From the NCBI GenBank assembly GCA_016713905.1, contig JADJOE010000002.1, positions 310,001 through 374,000 on the forward strand: a stretch of DNA of 64,000 bases. The letters are read 5' to 3'. The notes beneath the pieces are model-generated. The model was not told the origin of the DNA. It made no database searches and saw only the letters and a program-made list of their open reading frames with translations. This DNA is from Candidatus Vicinibacter proximus. Its GTDB lineage: Bacteria; Bacteroidota; Bacteroidia; Chitinophagales; Saprospiraceae. The translations under genes were made by a program, and so were the position numbers. Shown piece by piece: positions 12,001-18,200 of this stretch; the first letter of the stretch is position 1, and each line of letters starts with the position of its first letter.

Positions 12001-12776
12001 GGACAGGTAGAAAGTATAGGTGCAACCTGATCGCGAAGACGAATGGTTACGGAAGCAATATTGGATAAGTTGCCGCAGGCATCTGCAGTACGATATTGAA
12101 CAGTAGTGCCCAGGTTAGGTGAAGTCGAACAGGCCAGATCCGGCACAGGAAAACCACTCACAATAAATGCGTTGGCGATCAAAGTAGGATCACTGGTACA
12201 GTTGTCTGCTACCCTTGGTCCGGTTACAACACTTAGAAGGTTAGCAAGTGAAACAGTGCATCCACTGTCTATATCCAAAATCAATGTTGCAGGAATGGTT
12301 AGTGTTGGGTTTACCGCATCAGATACCGTATAGGAATCTGTGTTGGTAATAAAACATAAGGCACCGGTTCCAAAATTAAAATAAGTGGTCACCAATGAAA
12401 CATTAAAAGAGGTCCCATTCGGACATGTTCCAGATTGAGGCACAAGTCCGGGAGTACCTGCAGGTGGTATCTGGATTGGCGTGGCACCCCCAATTCTTGT
12501 AAAGCCCATGCAGGAAGCAGTTGCCTGCCAGGCATGCCCGGTGGCCACATTTGGAGTCAGGTACAAACAGCCTACTCCTAAGGCAGCATTTATTGGATTA
12601 TTATTGCCTTGGGTTACGCAAACGTTCATGCCAGGAGCACAAGGTCCTTGTGCGGATAGGTCTTCACCGGGAGCAAACAAAAACAATAACAGTGCTATTG
12701 CTCCTGTGATGGTTTTCATTGCCTTTACGGGATTTCGTAAAAATGTTTTCATGGGGTTGATTTTAAATTGCCTCAT
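1..12776 (-). CDS. Giant secreted repeat protein, C-terminus beyond window
   Basis: This reading frame stays open from an ATG at 12776 to the left edge, about 4258 codons, so the stop and C-terminus are missing. I translated long stretches and checked the frame at about 3773 and 7865; all other minus-strand ORFs here are in different frames. An in-frame Met at 12752 gives a more normal signal peptide: basic start, hydrophobic core (GAIALLLFLFA), then LSAQ. The mature protein has N-terminal Cys-rich Ig-like modules, then six ~890-bp units centred on GHPQYEFCP (3.8-8.3 kb), then HYR-like modules with DNC and GTxxxxFxAxDxCGN motifs. A non-repetitive domain interrupts these at about 1.24-1.86 kb. 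The architecture is that of Bacteroidota surface adhesins; T9SS export is inferred because the sorting domain would lie outside the window. The first codon follows directly on the stop of the upstream lipoprotein, so the two are probably co-transcribed. Confidence 0.88.
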   Translation of the reverse strand, partial: MRQFKINPMKTFLRNPVKAMKTITGAIALLLFLFAPGEDLSAQGPCAPGMNVCVTQGNNNPINAALGVGCLYLTPNVATGHAWQATASCMGFTRIGGATPIQIPPAGTPGLVPQSGTCPNGTSFNVSLVTTYFNFGTGALCFITNTDSYTVSDAVNPTLTIPATLILDIDSGCTVSLANLLSVVTGPRVADNCTSDPTLIANAFIVSGFPVPDLACSTSPNLGTTVQYRTADACGNLSNIASVTIRLRDQVAPILSTCPPDATDAFDANCEYTVADFRGLASATDACGSPFTYSQRVLGVTNPNVGPFINNTFPTITGGCAGPRVITIRICAQDCFGNGNLDPAPAGPLPSNCCTLTVTVSDVTPPVGALCPSQVVLPVDVACSANVPDIRDASIFSDNCSVIDPSQIGMYADLDGNGTYEFELFAPGTPVIPGGNIPVFAGNIICNPLFPNDEVDVQFSFIDCNGNPNGGPVLFNCDNLLRFQDVTAPDLLLDCPLPAPVFYLTIDPNTCIYSTVTIPQDWFNGIATVNDNCDGFPMERNDAASFGCGQLGLQDIPIWGEDCSGNVSGVLGNCQVLIQVNPLDAAWTNPGTVCMSDLPLNLCDYLDLATAQDCGYWSGDFVSPAPPDNRCNGGNPAIFEPTGPGVYTVTYTVGDANCHVELTRSIKVEQDYAPPFLVDNFGICLCPDAQIDLESYLLQNAPQGGEWTILSQVPNLGGPVTPGVNIIPPTGAGYSHIAKYDGGCLVLNLRYTITDCQGVVTSDDIAITINECPKGSFDLPDDMCQDATPFSINDTNRIFYGCFDYQVTFEVTSGPSGNTLIGGAPVTGTISTLPPVIVDPGNVVAGNYTIKMTINDPTGALFGCPDFVYNQVITIYKDGASPNGITPVSPLCEGSSTFPVTLSLLSGLDEAGNALVDADVRWTGSGVTDGPGINGTFQPADLDGDGWPGPGLFTVCASVGDPRCEENYCIDILINNDIPDNGNDLVQDFKICATPGTFIPYSTLLANGSVGGGTFSASLSAISIPAITGILLPNGFFYTGGCGDVNVTYTLPQDCNPDNINNDVIVTVCPRPDVEINAPSTVCTRDNKVIITTNMVGRLPQCDQTGVWSVTPATPGLIGMTDGTAMFSPALAGEGSFEVSYSLTTGANCTDVDRAFMVVSASSDPSFVAPQVTCVDVAALNLSLTTPDPSIQDGNPLNRDNTQEVIWTASCGSCLTVNSDSTTAIFNPSAAGAGTYLICATTGDPSCQQSYCTLIRVNAANDATLVNYLEKGCFDLHYSGVCGDYVTDINLSELYTPSTTRGGYWTIVTPYGCRILNETFEATPGCHELLYTVPAAFPGATDACAEVSDNVFLMITEEPQTDFDLAEEVCWDGIAGSVSLPTLYTGATFGTNASQITYAWTASTISGAGPAPTFSDATTTEPNVIINGAGTFNICLTETIEYELCADNAVNACVNQHCEILVVNQTNVEVIPTWTSAGPFCVDDICIDLDARITGNTGGVFTGNGVQLDPSHSNYRFCPSVAGPGTHTICYTVNNGAGCSAVECHSFVVYPAATVACADTRDTLQCATMPLGPNSNLYGPHGGVFLFSRYTIGTHPLNSMLCASATQGGNWTLVSAPAANTGAVAGNLLYFTNPGCYTVRYTVLSGPGLDGVCSATQDFTVHVGERPNPSFDLPDAICWDQVSLVQYTIPGNFITSPAYSGVVVRTYRSTNPAVATVTPVSGVITVVGNGTTSICMQESITTFACGVTLSVCLEEVCEVIRVVNNTTVANPDWSVLGPLCIDQACQDLDALVTGTAGGIFTGHGVRPVPGTGHPQYEFCPALAGVGTHVVTYTINSPDGCSASFSRNVVVYPAQNASLLTPFRSGCIVLNGFNMIEFDLTQTYLSGTTRGGTWTKISGPNSAGPFNETYYGEPGCHVLRYTVPASFPGATGDCGVMFMDLNLTLSEEPTPSFDVAEEICWNGVAGSVSLNPLYNGNTYGGGASSHTYNWIATLISGPGPVPTFNNNTIQNPTITVQGAGIFEICLTETLVSCNNPGFSVNSCSETYCERITIHQSNTEVIPTWTAIGPFCVDQGCQDLDVLVTGTSGGVFTGVGVRPVPGVGHPQYEFCPAIAGPGTHAVTYTVNNGAGCTAVQTHNITVFPAVTLACLDTRDTIQCATRATGPNNNNYGPFNGVTLSSRYTHDVHSLSNLLCATATKGGIWSYVSGPTGTAGTVANGILHYTDPGCYTVRYTVSSFPGGTGACTATQDFTIHVGEAPNPSFDLPDAVCWDQLAGSITYDITQFITSPAYTGSVVRNYRSTNTSVVTVSAGGLITVVGNGTAYICMEEVITTIACSGVSTTCTAEICEAIRVVNNTTVTNPNWSVLGPLCIDQACQDLDALVTGTPGGIFTGHGVRPVPGTGHPQYEFCPSLAGVGTHVLTYTVNSPDGCSASFSRLVTVFPANNASLVVDVAIGCINLDRFNPFFLDLSQYYTSATTRGGTWSYISGPGNNSGNPIIRNETARLADGCHQLRYTVGPAFPGGVNACGTMSDDIFILIGQEPQPDFDLAEEACWNGIDGSLSLPTLYNGTTFPPNNGTLTYNWTVSAISGGPVPTFSSTSAQQPNVIVHGAGTFRVCLTETTDYDNCGTLVGNFNCTETKCQILTIHQSNTEVLPTWTPIGPFCVDQPCQDLDALVTGTPNGVFTGVGVRPVPGVGHPQYEFCPGIAGPGTHSVTYTVQNGAGCTAVQTHNIVVYPAVMVNCTDTRDTLQCATQAKGPNTNTYGPFNGVTLASRYTLGSHNLTDLLCPTATRGGTWSFVSGPAASTGAVVENTLHFTNPGCYTVRYTVRSFPGATGACLATQDFTVHVGEMPNPSFDLPDAICWNQLAGSVTYDINNFITSPAYSGSVVRNYRSTNTSVVTINAAGIITVVGNGTASICMEEVITTTACGLSTTCRAEVCEVIRVVNSVTVNNPEWGPLGPLCIDMPCQDLDALVLGTTGGVFTGRGVRPVPGVGHPQYEFCPAIAGVGIHAVTYTVNSPDGCSATFTRNVEVKRGLIPNIGPDVVRGCYDFSAGSPNPFTDFDLSELYLDTTTRGGTWTHLSGPAFVIRNETMSAMPGCHQVVYTVPASYPGATGACGPKSDTAFVLLTEEPQPNFDAQDAVCWEPLATVTITPFLNSDTWGNNGTLTRTWSLVPPAPAGVTINASTGVVTIGPAPPVTPSTFSICLTERITYASCGTNPAGSFCEAVKCHQIKIESGTPLISCFTASADSVCVGTPITLTPLATPNDGIWTSADTVGGRATLVRNANGTAVFTPRVCGIFVVTYTRSTPNGCTNTCSRTIRTDLTPPVVITPGPLTVECDGTPQTARMTAWANTARFTDNCAGGSLSWLVFDRRSGCSQYTGKYIFEFTARDSCGNTATAYDTFTILDRIAPAITGGADLTINCGVPTTYGQLDGWLNTNAGASATDACSRVRWTNNFNRNSLRLECNNPTGTPVIFTATDECGNFSTVTFRVFLIDNNNPVWNVRPVNLTIECDGTNDPYAQISAWLLKNGDGVATDSCSTEIFYSNNYTGLSNGCTRTTGSATVTFTARDFCGNSVSAVATVTVVDRTPPEIASPAKDTVVECDGTGNVNDFASWIANHGGARAIDLCSGVSCGPLSGARAALVTDPSFPWGGGPSYNDYTTSMNQIFGAGNWDQLNFGTPASTIFSRNYRFIYIDGSDGSANAFNTFVNANRAAMEAWVACGGRLLLNSAPNQGGNIDLGFGGVQILYTPGSTYVGNVIASGPIVTGPYLPTGANYTGGLFGHSIVGPPSMSVMIRENGGANRPVLAQSLWGSGVVMFGGMTASGFHNPQPNARNLKWNILNHLNSLPLQTDINSLTDGIFAWDTTLMRTQVTCGQNRILTYMFNALDSCGNISLGTIARFIVRDTTPPVWLVNPANEVVDCDSRGNIAQLNAWLAANGRGVVLDDPCNGTVRYEHDLIREYDRCSNTDSVIYRFTATDCSGNTSFREATFHIRDVTPPVITGGYNKLTECDQSGAGNDDEITAWLDSLGGLSATDMCSDNITWRHNFSDNRWVRGCGDTRFQDVTFTATDDCGNFSTRTLRIGTTDTTKPVFFNCPRPPIVVAAETFHCDAYVNFSPMAAFDNCSTPTVRQIDKTGLKSGSRFPVGTTVLVFEAADPCGNKDTCTLKIVVNDFWDLPSITCPSAKTFDAALDSCGRTLTSADGIDPTGIKDNCPNTLVSYTITDSTGTVIKSGFNSAAGSFFPVGVDTITYC
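3770..8250 (-). repeat. Six internal ~890-bp coding units in alternating types
   Basis: The segment encoding GHPQYEFCP or a close variant recurs at about 3770, 4665, 5550, 6450, 7321 and 8224, a spacing of 870-900 bp. Flanking sequence alternates between two versions. One carries PSFDLPDAICW and SICMEEVITT; the other carries PxFDxAEExCWNG and FxICLTET. The larger period is therefore about 1.78 kb, present three times. The unit nearest the N-terminus (8224) is the most diverged (SHSNYRFCP). The array lies inside the left-hand giant gene and makes up about one third of its visible length. Confidence 0.85.
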
Positions 12777-13436
12777 TTAAAAAGAAATTGGATGATCGAT
12801 GATAAAAATTTGGATCGGATCGTTAGGATTTTCAGGGCTTTTCACAATCTTATAGTTTTGGTCGCCACACTTTAGTTTGCCATCCATTACTTTAACCGAT
12901 TTTTCATTGAAATTAACCCCCTCTGTGAGGATTACTCCCTTTGAAACCATCGATACATGGTTGGCGAAAAACTTAAACTTGGTTTCATTATAACCTGAAC
13001 TGGCAATTGAATCTCTCAATGCAGCTGGTAGTTTCCGATATGAAACGTCAGGGTAAGCGAAGTACACAAAATTGAAATCAGGGTGGCTGTTCATAAAGAA
13101 ATTAACGGTAGGGTCGTTCAACAGTCGTGTAAATTCACCAAGCTCAGCCTTGTCTTTGAGCGCAGCATTGACAAGGGGTACAACAAATTCACTTTTGAAG
13201 TTTGCAGATTTATTAGAAATATTTGTAGTGTCTGTGTTAAGGGATTGATTTACAATGTCTTTATCAGATTTTTTTACCTGTGAAGTGCAGGATAATAGAT
13301 TAAAAGCGAAGAATGTTATGAGAGAAATAGAAACCAAGCCTGCATTCAGAGGAAACTGAACACAGCACGGACTGCCATTCGGGGAATACATCCCGGACTT
13401 ACAGTCAATTAAAGCAAAAGGAGCACTTAGCTTCAA
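12777..13436 (-). CDS. Lipoprotein with degenerate FAS1 (fasciclin) domain
   Basis: The encoded 219-residue protein has a hydrophobic segment (LVSISLITFFAFNLLSC) ending in a lipobox, so it should be a lipid-anchored envelope protein. The segment starts near residue 34, unusually deep. The Met at residue 16 (13391) or a non-ATG start is more likely than the first Met. The C-terminal half is FAS1-like: EFTRLLNDPTVNFF, then YFAYPDVSYRKLP where FAS1 proteins have the FxPxdxAF box, and IQIFIIDHPISF where they have VhviDxvL. The match is weak and rests on fold-level motifs and on its neighbour, which looks the same. Its stop codon is immediately followed by the start of the giant gene at 12776. FAS1 domains generally mediate adhesion; a role beside a giant adhesin is plausible but inferred. 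Confidence 0.65.
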   Translation of the reverse strand: MKLSAPFALIDCKSGMYSPNGSPCCVQFPLNAGLVSISLITFFAFNLLSCTSQVKKSDKDIVNQSLNTDTTNISNKSANFKSEFVVPLVNAALKDKAELGEFTRLLNDPTVNFFMNSHPDFNFVYFAYPDVSYRKLPAALRDSIASSGYNETKFKFFANHVSMVSKGVILTEGVNFNEKSVKVMDGKLKCGDQNYKIVKSPENPNDPIQIFIIDHPISF

Positions 13437-13714
13437 TTCTTGCGCTTAATTGATTAAATAAATGGAAAGGGTGTAATACGGGAAGGCTGATGGCTTCGTC
13501 AGTTCAAACCGGAATTACCTCTTTCTTATAAATACCTTGAGCTTGGTTATTGACTCAAGTGCAAAGTAACAAAAACACTTTTAAATATATAGAATTTTTT
13601 AGGAGAATTTGATAAATTTAATTTTGGCTTGATATTTTGTTATGATTTTCACTAAAATACAGTGCAGAAATTATGCGTATATGTAGTTTAATTGGCATAC
13701 AGAATCCTTAGATT

Positions 13715-14278
13715 TCATTGTATAAGCAAGCCATCCATAAGGTAAATTCTGGTTTGGTTGCCAAGTGTCTGTATCTCTATAATTTGGGCAGAAGTATTAC
13801 CAATTTGGACAGATTTCATGTCACTACTAAAGCTGAATTTTTCACCAGAAAGACTTGTCGCCCCAGCCCAGGAAAAATCAGTAGCCTTAACAATTCCCCT
13901 ACTGAGCATTTGTAGTTCAAAATCATCCGGAACCTGATCTTCCAGCTTTTTTCTTCTATCTCCACTGAGGGTCTCAAATGCTTTATCCACAGGAATAAAA
14001 TAACTCACCTTTAATCTCTTGTCGTCATACAACATGGGAATCACGGAACTTGAGTTTTTAAGCATCCGATTATAGATTGTCAAATCCTGCCTGCTCTCTA
14101 CAAATTTCATCACTGCCTCCGAAGCGGCAATGGATTCGTCTTTGCTGTATTTGTGGTCTTCCTTGTTTCCACTATCGGAGGTTGTATGACTTTGCTGAAC
14201 TACTGCAGCTTGCTTTTTACATGAGGGAAGAATAAATAAAAAACTAATAAAGTAAATAAGGTTTTTGAAGGTAGACAT
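13715..14278 (-). CDS. Lipoprotein with FAS1-like domain
   Basis: The protein has 187 residues. It starts with a lipoprotein signal (hydrophobic core YFISFLFILPSC, Cys20), followed by a polar linker and one FAS1-like domain from about residue 50. The first FAS1 box is visible as SYFIPVDKAFETL, the helical middle as LQMLSRGIVKATDFSW, and the terminal box as TRIYLMDGLLIQ. At about 140 residues the domain is normal for FAS1. The next gene on the same strand, 278 bp downstream, is a more diverged relative, so the two probably arose by duplication. Both precede the giant gene at 1-12776. Lipid anchoring to the outer or inner membrane follows from the lipobox; the ligand is unknown. Confidence 0.75.
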   Translation of the reverse strand: MSTFKNLIYFISFLFILPSCKKQAAVVQQSHTTSDSGNKEDHKYSKDESIAASEAVMKFVESRQDLTIYNRMLKNSSSVIPMLYDDKRLKVSYFIPVDKAFETLSGDRRKKLEDQVPDDFELQMLSRGIVKATDFSWAGATSLSGEKFSFSSDMKSVQIGNTSAQIIEIQTLGNQTRIYLMDGLLIQ

Positions 14279-14330
14279 GGATGGCTGATTTTTTAGATGG
14301 GTAAAGTTAAGGGAATTTCAACTCACCCTG

Positions 14331-14436
14331 CCCTCTCTTGAAAGAGAGGGGGAGGAAATGGGGGGTGGGTGGAAATTACGTGGATACCGTTTCAACTTAC
14401 CCTGCCCTTTCTTGAAAGAGAGGGCAGGGTGAGTTG
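14331..14436. repeat. Palindromic repeat pair left of DUF559 gene
   Basis: Two inverted repeats of the form CCCTCTCTT-GA-AAGAGAGGG lie at 14331-14350 and 14405-14424. The second is extended by outer arms ACCCTG/CAGGGT. Between them is a linker containing AATTACGTGGATACCGTTTC. The whole arrangement, linker included, recurs at 14969-15066 on the other side of the DUF559 gene, so the gene is bracketed by direct copies of about 100 bp. Confidence 0.85.
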
Positions 14437-14455
14437 GGTAAGGCATGATTGATTC

Positions 14456-14482
14456 TTTTTTGTTTTAAAATAAAACAAAAAA
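14456..14482. other. Perfect AT-rich inverted repeat upstream of DUF559 gene
   Basis: A 12-bp stem TTTTTTGTTTTA pairs with TAAAACAAAAAA around an AAA loop. It ends 62 bp before the DUF559 start codon. It could be a weak terminator or an operator; the sequence alone does not decide. Confidence 0.4.
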
Positions 14483-14544
14483 GTGAATAGAAATAAATCT
14501 CAAATAACATTTTACTATTTTCACGGACCTAAAAATAACACCCT

Positions 14545-14918
14545 ATGTCTTTTACATTCCTTGCTCGGAAATTGAGGAAGAATCAAACATTAGCAGAATC
14601 TGTTTTTTGGAATCATGTCCGCAACAGAAGGTTTATGGATTTAAAATTCACCAGACAATTTGTAATTGAAAAATCCAATATAATGGGTCGCAAAGGATTT
14701 TACATTGCTGACTTTCATTGCCACGCTCTAAAAATAATTGTAGAAATTGATGGCCCAATTCATCTTCTGCAAAAGGATTATGATGAACTCAGGCAGCAGC
14801 ATTTAGTTGAAATGGGTTTCCATGTTATTAGATTTAAAAATGAAGAAATTATTAAAATTGGGTTGAAGTGGAAGAGCGATTAAGATCTGATGTATTGAAA
14901 AGATTGGAAGTTATATGA
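14545..14918 (+). pseudogene. DUF559 (Vsr-like) endonuclease gene, frameshifted near 3' end
   Basis: The intact frame encodes 112 residues to a stop at 14883. It shows the DUF559 fold of the PD-(D/E)xK nuclease group: LARKLRKNQTLAES..FW at the start, FYIADFHCHALKIIVEIDG as the nuclease core, and HLVEMGFHVIRFKNEEI near the end. The last residues (KIGLKWKSD) do not fit the family. Shifting by one base near 14855-14865 restores a family-like tail, EVEERLRSDVLKRLEVI, ending in a TGA at 14916-14918 and giving about 124 residues, a usual DUF559 length. I therefore call it frameshifted; a sequencing error in the local AAAA/GGG run is an alternative. The core residues are upstream of the shift, so the short product could still fold. 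Direct repeats flank the gene. Confidence 0.8.
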
Positions 14919-14930
14919 AAATAAAGAATT

Positions 14931-15130
14931 CACCTCACCCCCCAATAAATTGGGGGCACGGCCCCGGCCCCCTCTCTTGAAAGAGAGGGGAGGAAAAGTG
15001 GTGTGGGTTGAAATTACGTGGATACCGTTTCAACTCACCCCTAGCCCCTCTCTTAAAAGAGAGGGGAAAAGGAGGATTCATACTTTTGACACTCAATCTT
15101 TCCCTCTCTTTTAAGAGAGGGTAGGGTGAG
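14931..15130. repeat. Composite palindromic repeat right of DUF559 gene
   Basis: The stretch holds CCCCAATAAATTGGGG followed by three related palindromes: 14969-14990 (CCCCTCTCTT-GA-AAGAGAGGGG), 15045-15066 and 15102-15121. The first two are joined by the same GTGGATACCGTTTC linker seen left of the DUF559 gene. The end (GTGAGTTGAATGCGT) is the reverse complement of the ACGC(G)TTCAACTCAC entry sequence of the composite repeat at 37.3, 45.4 and 50.5 kb. Positions 15131-15230 show nothing recognisable. Confidence 0.8.
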
Positions 15131-15230
15131 TTGAATGCGTCCAGTTATGTCCCGTTTTCTTACTATCCTGAAGTATTGGTCAATAAAGTTTTAGGACAAT
15201 TTACATGTCACCTATTCATTGCTAAAACAC

Positions 15231-15262
15231 AAAGCCCCTCCTCAATCATGAGGAAGGGCTTT
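15231..15262 (-). terminator. Terminator of the 7192-residue gene
   Basis: This is a 14-bp stem (AAAGCCCCTCCTCA / TGAGGAAGGGCTTT, one mismatch) with an ATCA loop, 26 bp past the stop codon of the giant gene. On the minus strand it is followed by a T-rich tract (TGTGTTTTAG), the shape of an intrinsic terminator. Confidence 0.75.
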
Positions 15263-15287
15263 GTATTTTATCCACTGAAGAATCAGC

Positions 15288-18200
15288 TTATCTATTCTGC
15301 TTTACGAGCTTCATGGTTTTTGTCCATTGTCCTTGACGCAGGTGGAGTATGTACACACCATCAGGATAGTTTTCTCCGAATTCGGCTGCATCGGTCTGGT
15401 TCTTGTAGAACCTCTTCTCAACCATTTTACCGTAGGAGTTGAAGACAGACATTTCTATGTCAGACTTGTCATCGCTGTTGATAAACAGGTTGAAGAAGTA
15501 AGATGTAGGGTTCGGGAACACTTTTACGTATCTGGTTGGTTCGACTAACTCCGAGATTCCGAAGTGGTGATCATCCAGACCACCTTCATGGTCGTGGTCG
15601 TGACCATTCCACTGCTCTTCCAGATGTCCCGCTAGGGCCGGAGGAGGACCACAAAGATCATCGCACTTACCTATTTTATCTCCTCCGTGGCCTGGAACGT
15701 GAGTAGGTACGCTTGCAATGGTTACCGGAGTGGTTACACCTGAATGACAAACATAAATCGAACCTCCATTGGATCCAGGAACTTTAACATCCTTCACACA
15801 GAAAGTAACTGAGCAAGTGGTTGTGCAACCATTGCTGTTGGTCACCGTAACGGTGTAAGTAAAGTTACCAGGTACGGTCGGAGCAAAAGTAGGACTCTGA
15901 CAGTTGGTACAGTTGATCAGGTAAGTAGTCGGGCTCCAGTTGTAAGTGAAACCTGAACCTCCTGTAGGATTACAGGTCATCAACACAGTCTGAGGACCAT
16001 AACCGAGGTACACGTTGTTTGCAATACCACCAGTGTAGGCGCCCGTTGCCGGAGTGAGTGTAATTGAGCAAGTTGGCTTGTAACGGATGGTTACCACTGA
16101 TGTACATGTTTTAGAATTACCTGAAGCATCGGTTGCAGTTAACACCACGTTGTTGTTGATCGGATCCGCACAGGTGAATGTTGATTTATTGATGCTTAAA
16201 TTAGGCGTACCACAATTATCTGTTGCAGTCAATCTCACCTGAATTGGAGTGATTGTTTTCGTTCCACCTACCAAATCAACGGTGATGTTTTTGCAGGTCA
16301 CATTTGGTTTAATTGTATCCAATATTGTAACGACCGCAGTATTCATGCCCATATTGTTTGCAGCATCTTTTGCTGTCAAAGTAACCACATTAGCTCCAAT
16401 GTTGCTGCAGTTAAAGCTGGTCTTAGATAAGGTTAAGCTCGTAATGGCACAATTGTCGAAGCTGCCGTTGTTTACATTAGCAGTTAACAAAGTTGCAGTA
16501 CCCAAAGCATTTAAATACAACGTCACAGGTTTTGTAATTACGGTAGGTTTGGTGGTATCATTCACCGTCACCGTAAACGTGCAGGTTGCAGAATTTCCAC
16601 AACCATCTGTTGCCGTCATGGTCACAGTTGTAGTGCCTACGTTGAAGAAGGTTCCAGAGTTTTTACTATAGGTAATGACCGGCATACCGGAACAATTATC
16701 TGTAGCAGATCCGTTGAAGGTCACCGTAGCACCGCATACACCAGTTGCATTTGGCTGGGTGATGTTTGCAGGGCAGGTTGGAGTCGGATTGATGTTGTCG
16801 TCCACAGTAATGATCTGGTTACAGGAGCTTTCGTTTCCGCAAGCATCTTTGAAATACCATGTCCTCGTTACCGTCATCGGGCAAGATCCAACAGCCACAT
16901 CTTTGTATTCAACCGTTACAATTCCGCAAGTATCCGAAACATTACCCCAGTTTGGAGAAGATTCAAACACTGCTTCGGTGGATGCAGTCCTTACTGCTGA
17001 ATAAGGAGGATCTGTGATATCGGCTGTGGTGCATCCGGAGATGTCTCGAGCCTCCGCACAATCTTCAATATCCGGTGCAGTTACATCCAATACATTGATG
17101 ATTTGATTACAAGTAGTAGAATTACCACATACATCGCTTACCGTCCAGGTTCTGGTCACCACAATCGGGCAGGTTCCGGAAGCAACATCCTTATAAGTTA
17201 CTGCATTGATGCCACAGACATCAGTTGCAGCTCCCTGGTTGGTTGCATTGGAGAACACTGCATAACTGGACACTTTGGTAGTAGCTGAGTACACAGGTCC
17301 TGTTATGTCTGCTGTGCTGCAACCATTGATGTTGCGGGTCACAGGACAAACTGAAATAGATGGTGCCTGAGTATCGTCCACCGAAATGGTCTGGTTGCAA
17401 GTGCTGCTGTTGCCGCAAGCATCCGTTAATCTCCAGGTACGGGTTACCACAACCGGACATTCGCCGCTGGCCACATCTTTGTATTCTACTGTCACAATTC
17501 CACATACATCCGTTGCTGCTCCATTATTTGGTGCAGATGAATAGACACTATACGTGCTGGCTGCCCATGTCATGGAGAACGATGGATTGTCAATTGATCC
17601 TAATCCACATCCTTCAATAGTGCGCGTCGCAGGACAAACAGTTATCGTCGGTGCCTGTGTATCGTCCACATTGATGGTTTGTGTACAAGTCGTTTGGTTA
17701 CCACACGCATCCGTGATGGTCCAGGTACGGGTTACTACGATTGGACAAGTTCCGGATTGACTGTCCTGATACTTCACAGAAGCAATACCACATACATCAC
17801 TGGCGTCTCCCTGGTTGGTACCATTTTCAAACTCTGCTTCAGAAGAATTGGCTTCTGTTGCTGAGTAGGCGGGACCGGAGATGGCTCCTGTATTGCAACC
17901 CTCAATATTGCGGGTTACAGCACATGCATTGATGACCGGATTTTGAGTATCGTCTATGGTAATCGTCTGTACACATACATCGGAGTTACCAGCTGCATCA
18001 CTGATGGTCCAGGTTCTGGTCACTGTGATCGGACAAGTACCGGATGCAACATCCTGATACTGTACCAGGGTAATGCCACAATTCTCGATGGCATCGCCAT
18101 TGTTTGGCGCACCGGAGAAAATGGCATAAGTAGTTGTCGCAAGCGTTGCACTGTAAGCAGGGCTTGTTATGGCACCTGTATTGCAACCTTCAATGGCACG

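Noticed and set aside
1..12776. Several separate genes in the left 12.8 kb
   Set aside because: One minus-strand frame is open and reads as continuous HYR/Ig-like protein from start to edge; other ORFs here are in the wrong frames.
15131..15442. Plus-strand ORF of 103 codons crossing the giant gene's end
   Set aside because: It reads through the terminator hairpin and is antisense to the T9SS sorting domain; it is a shadow.
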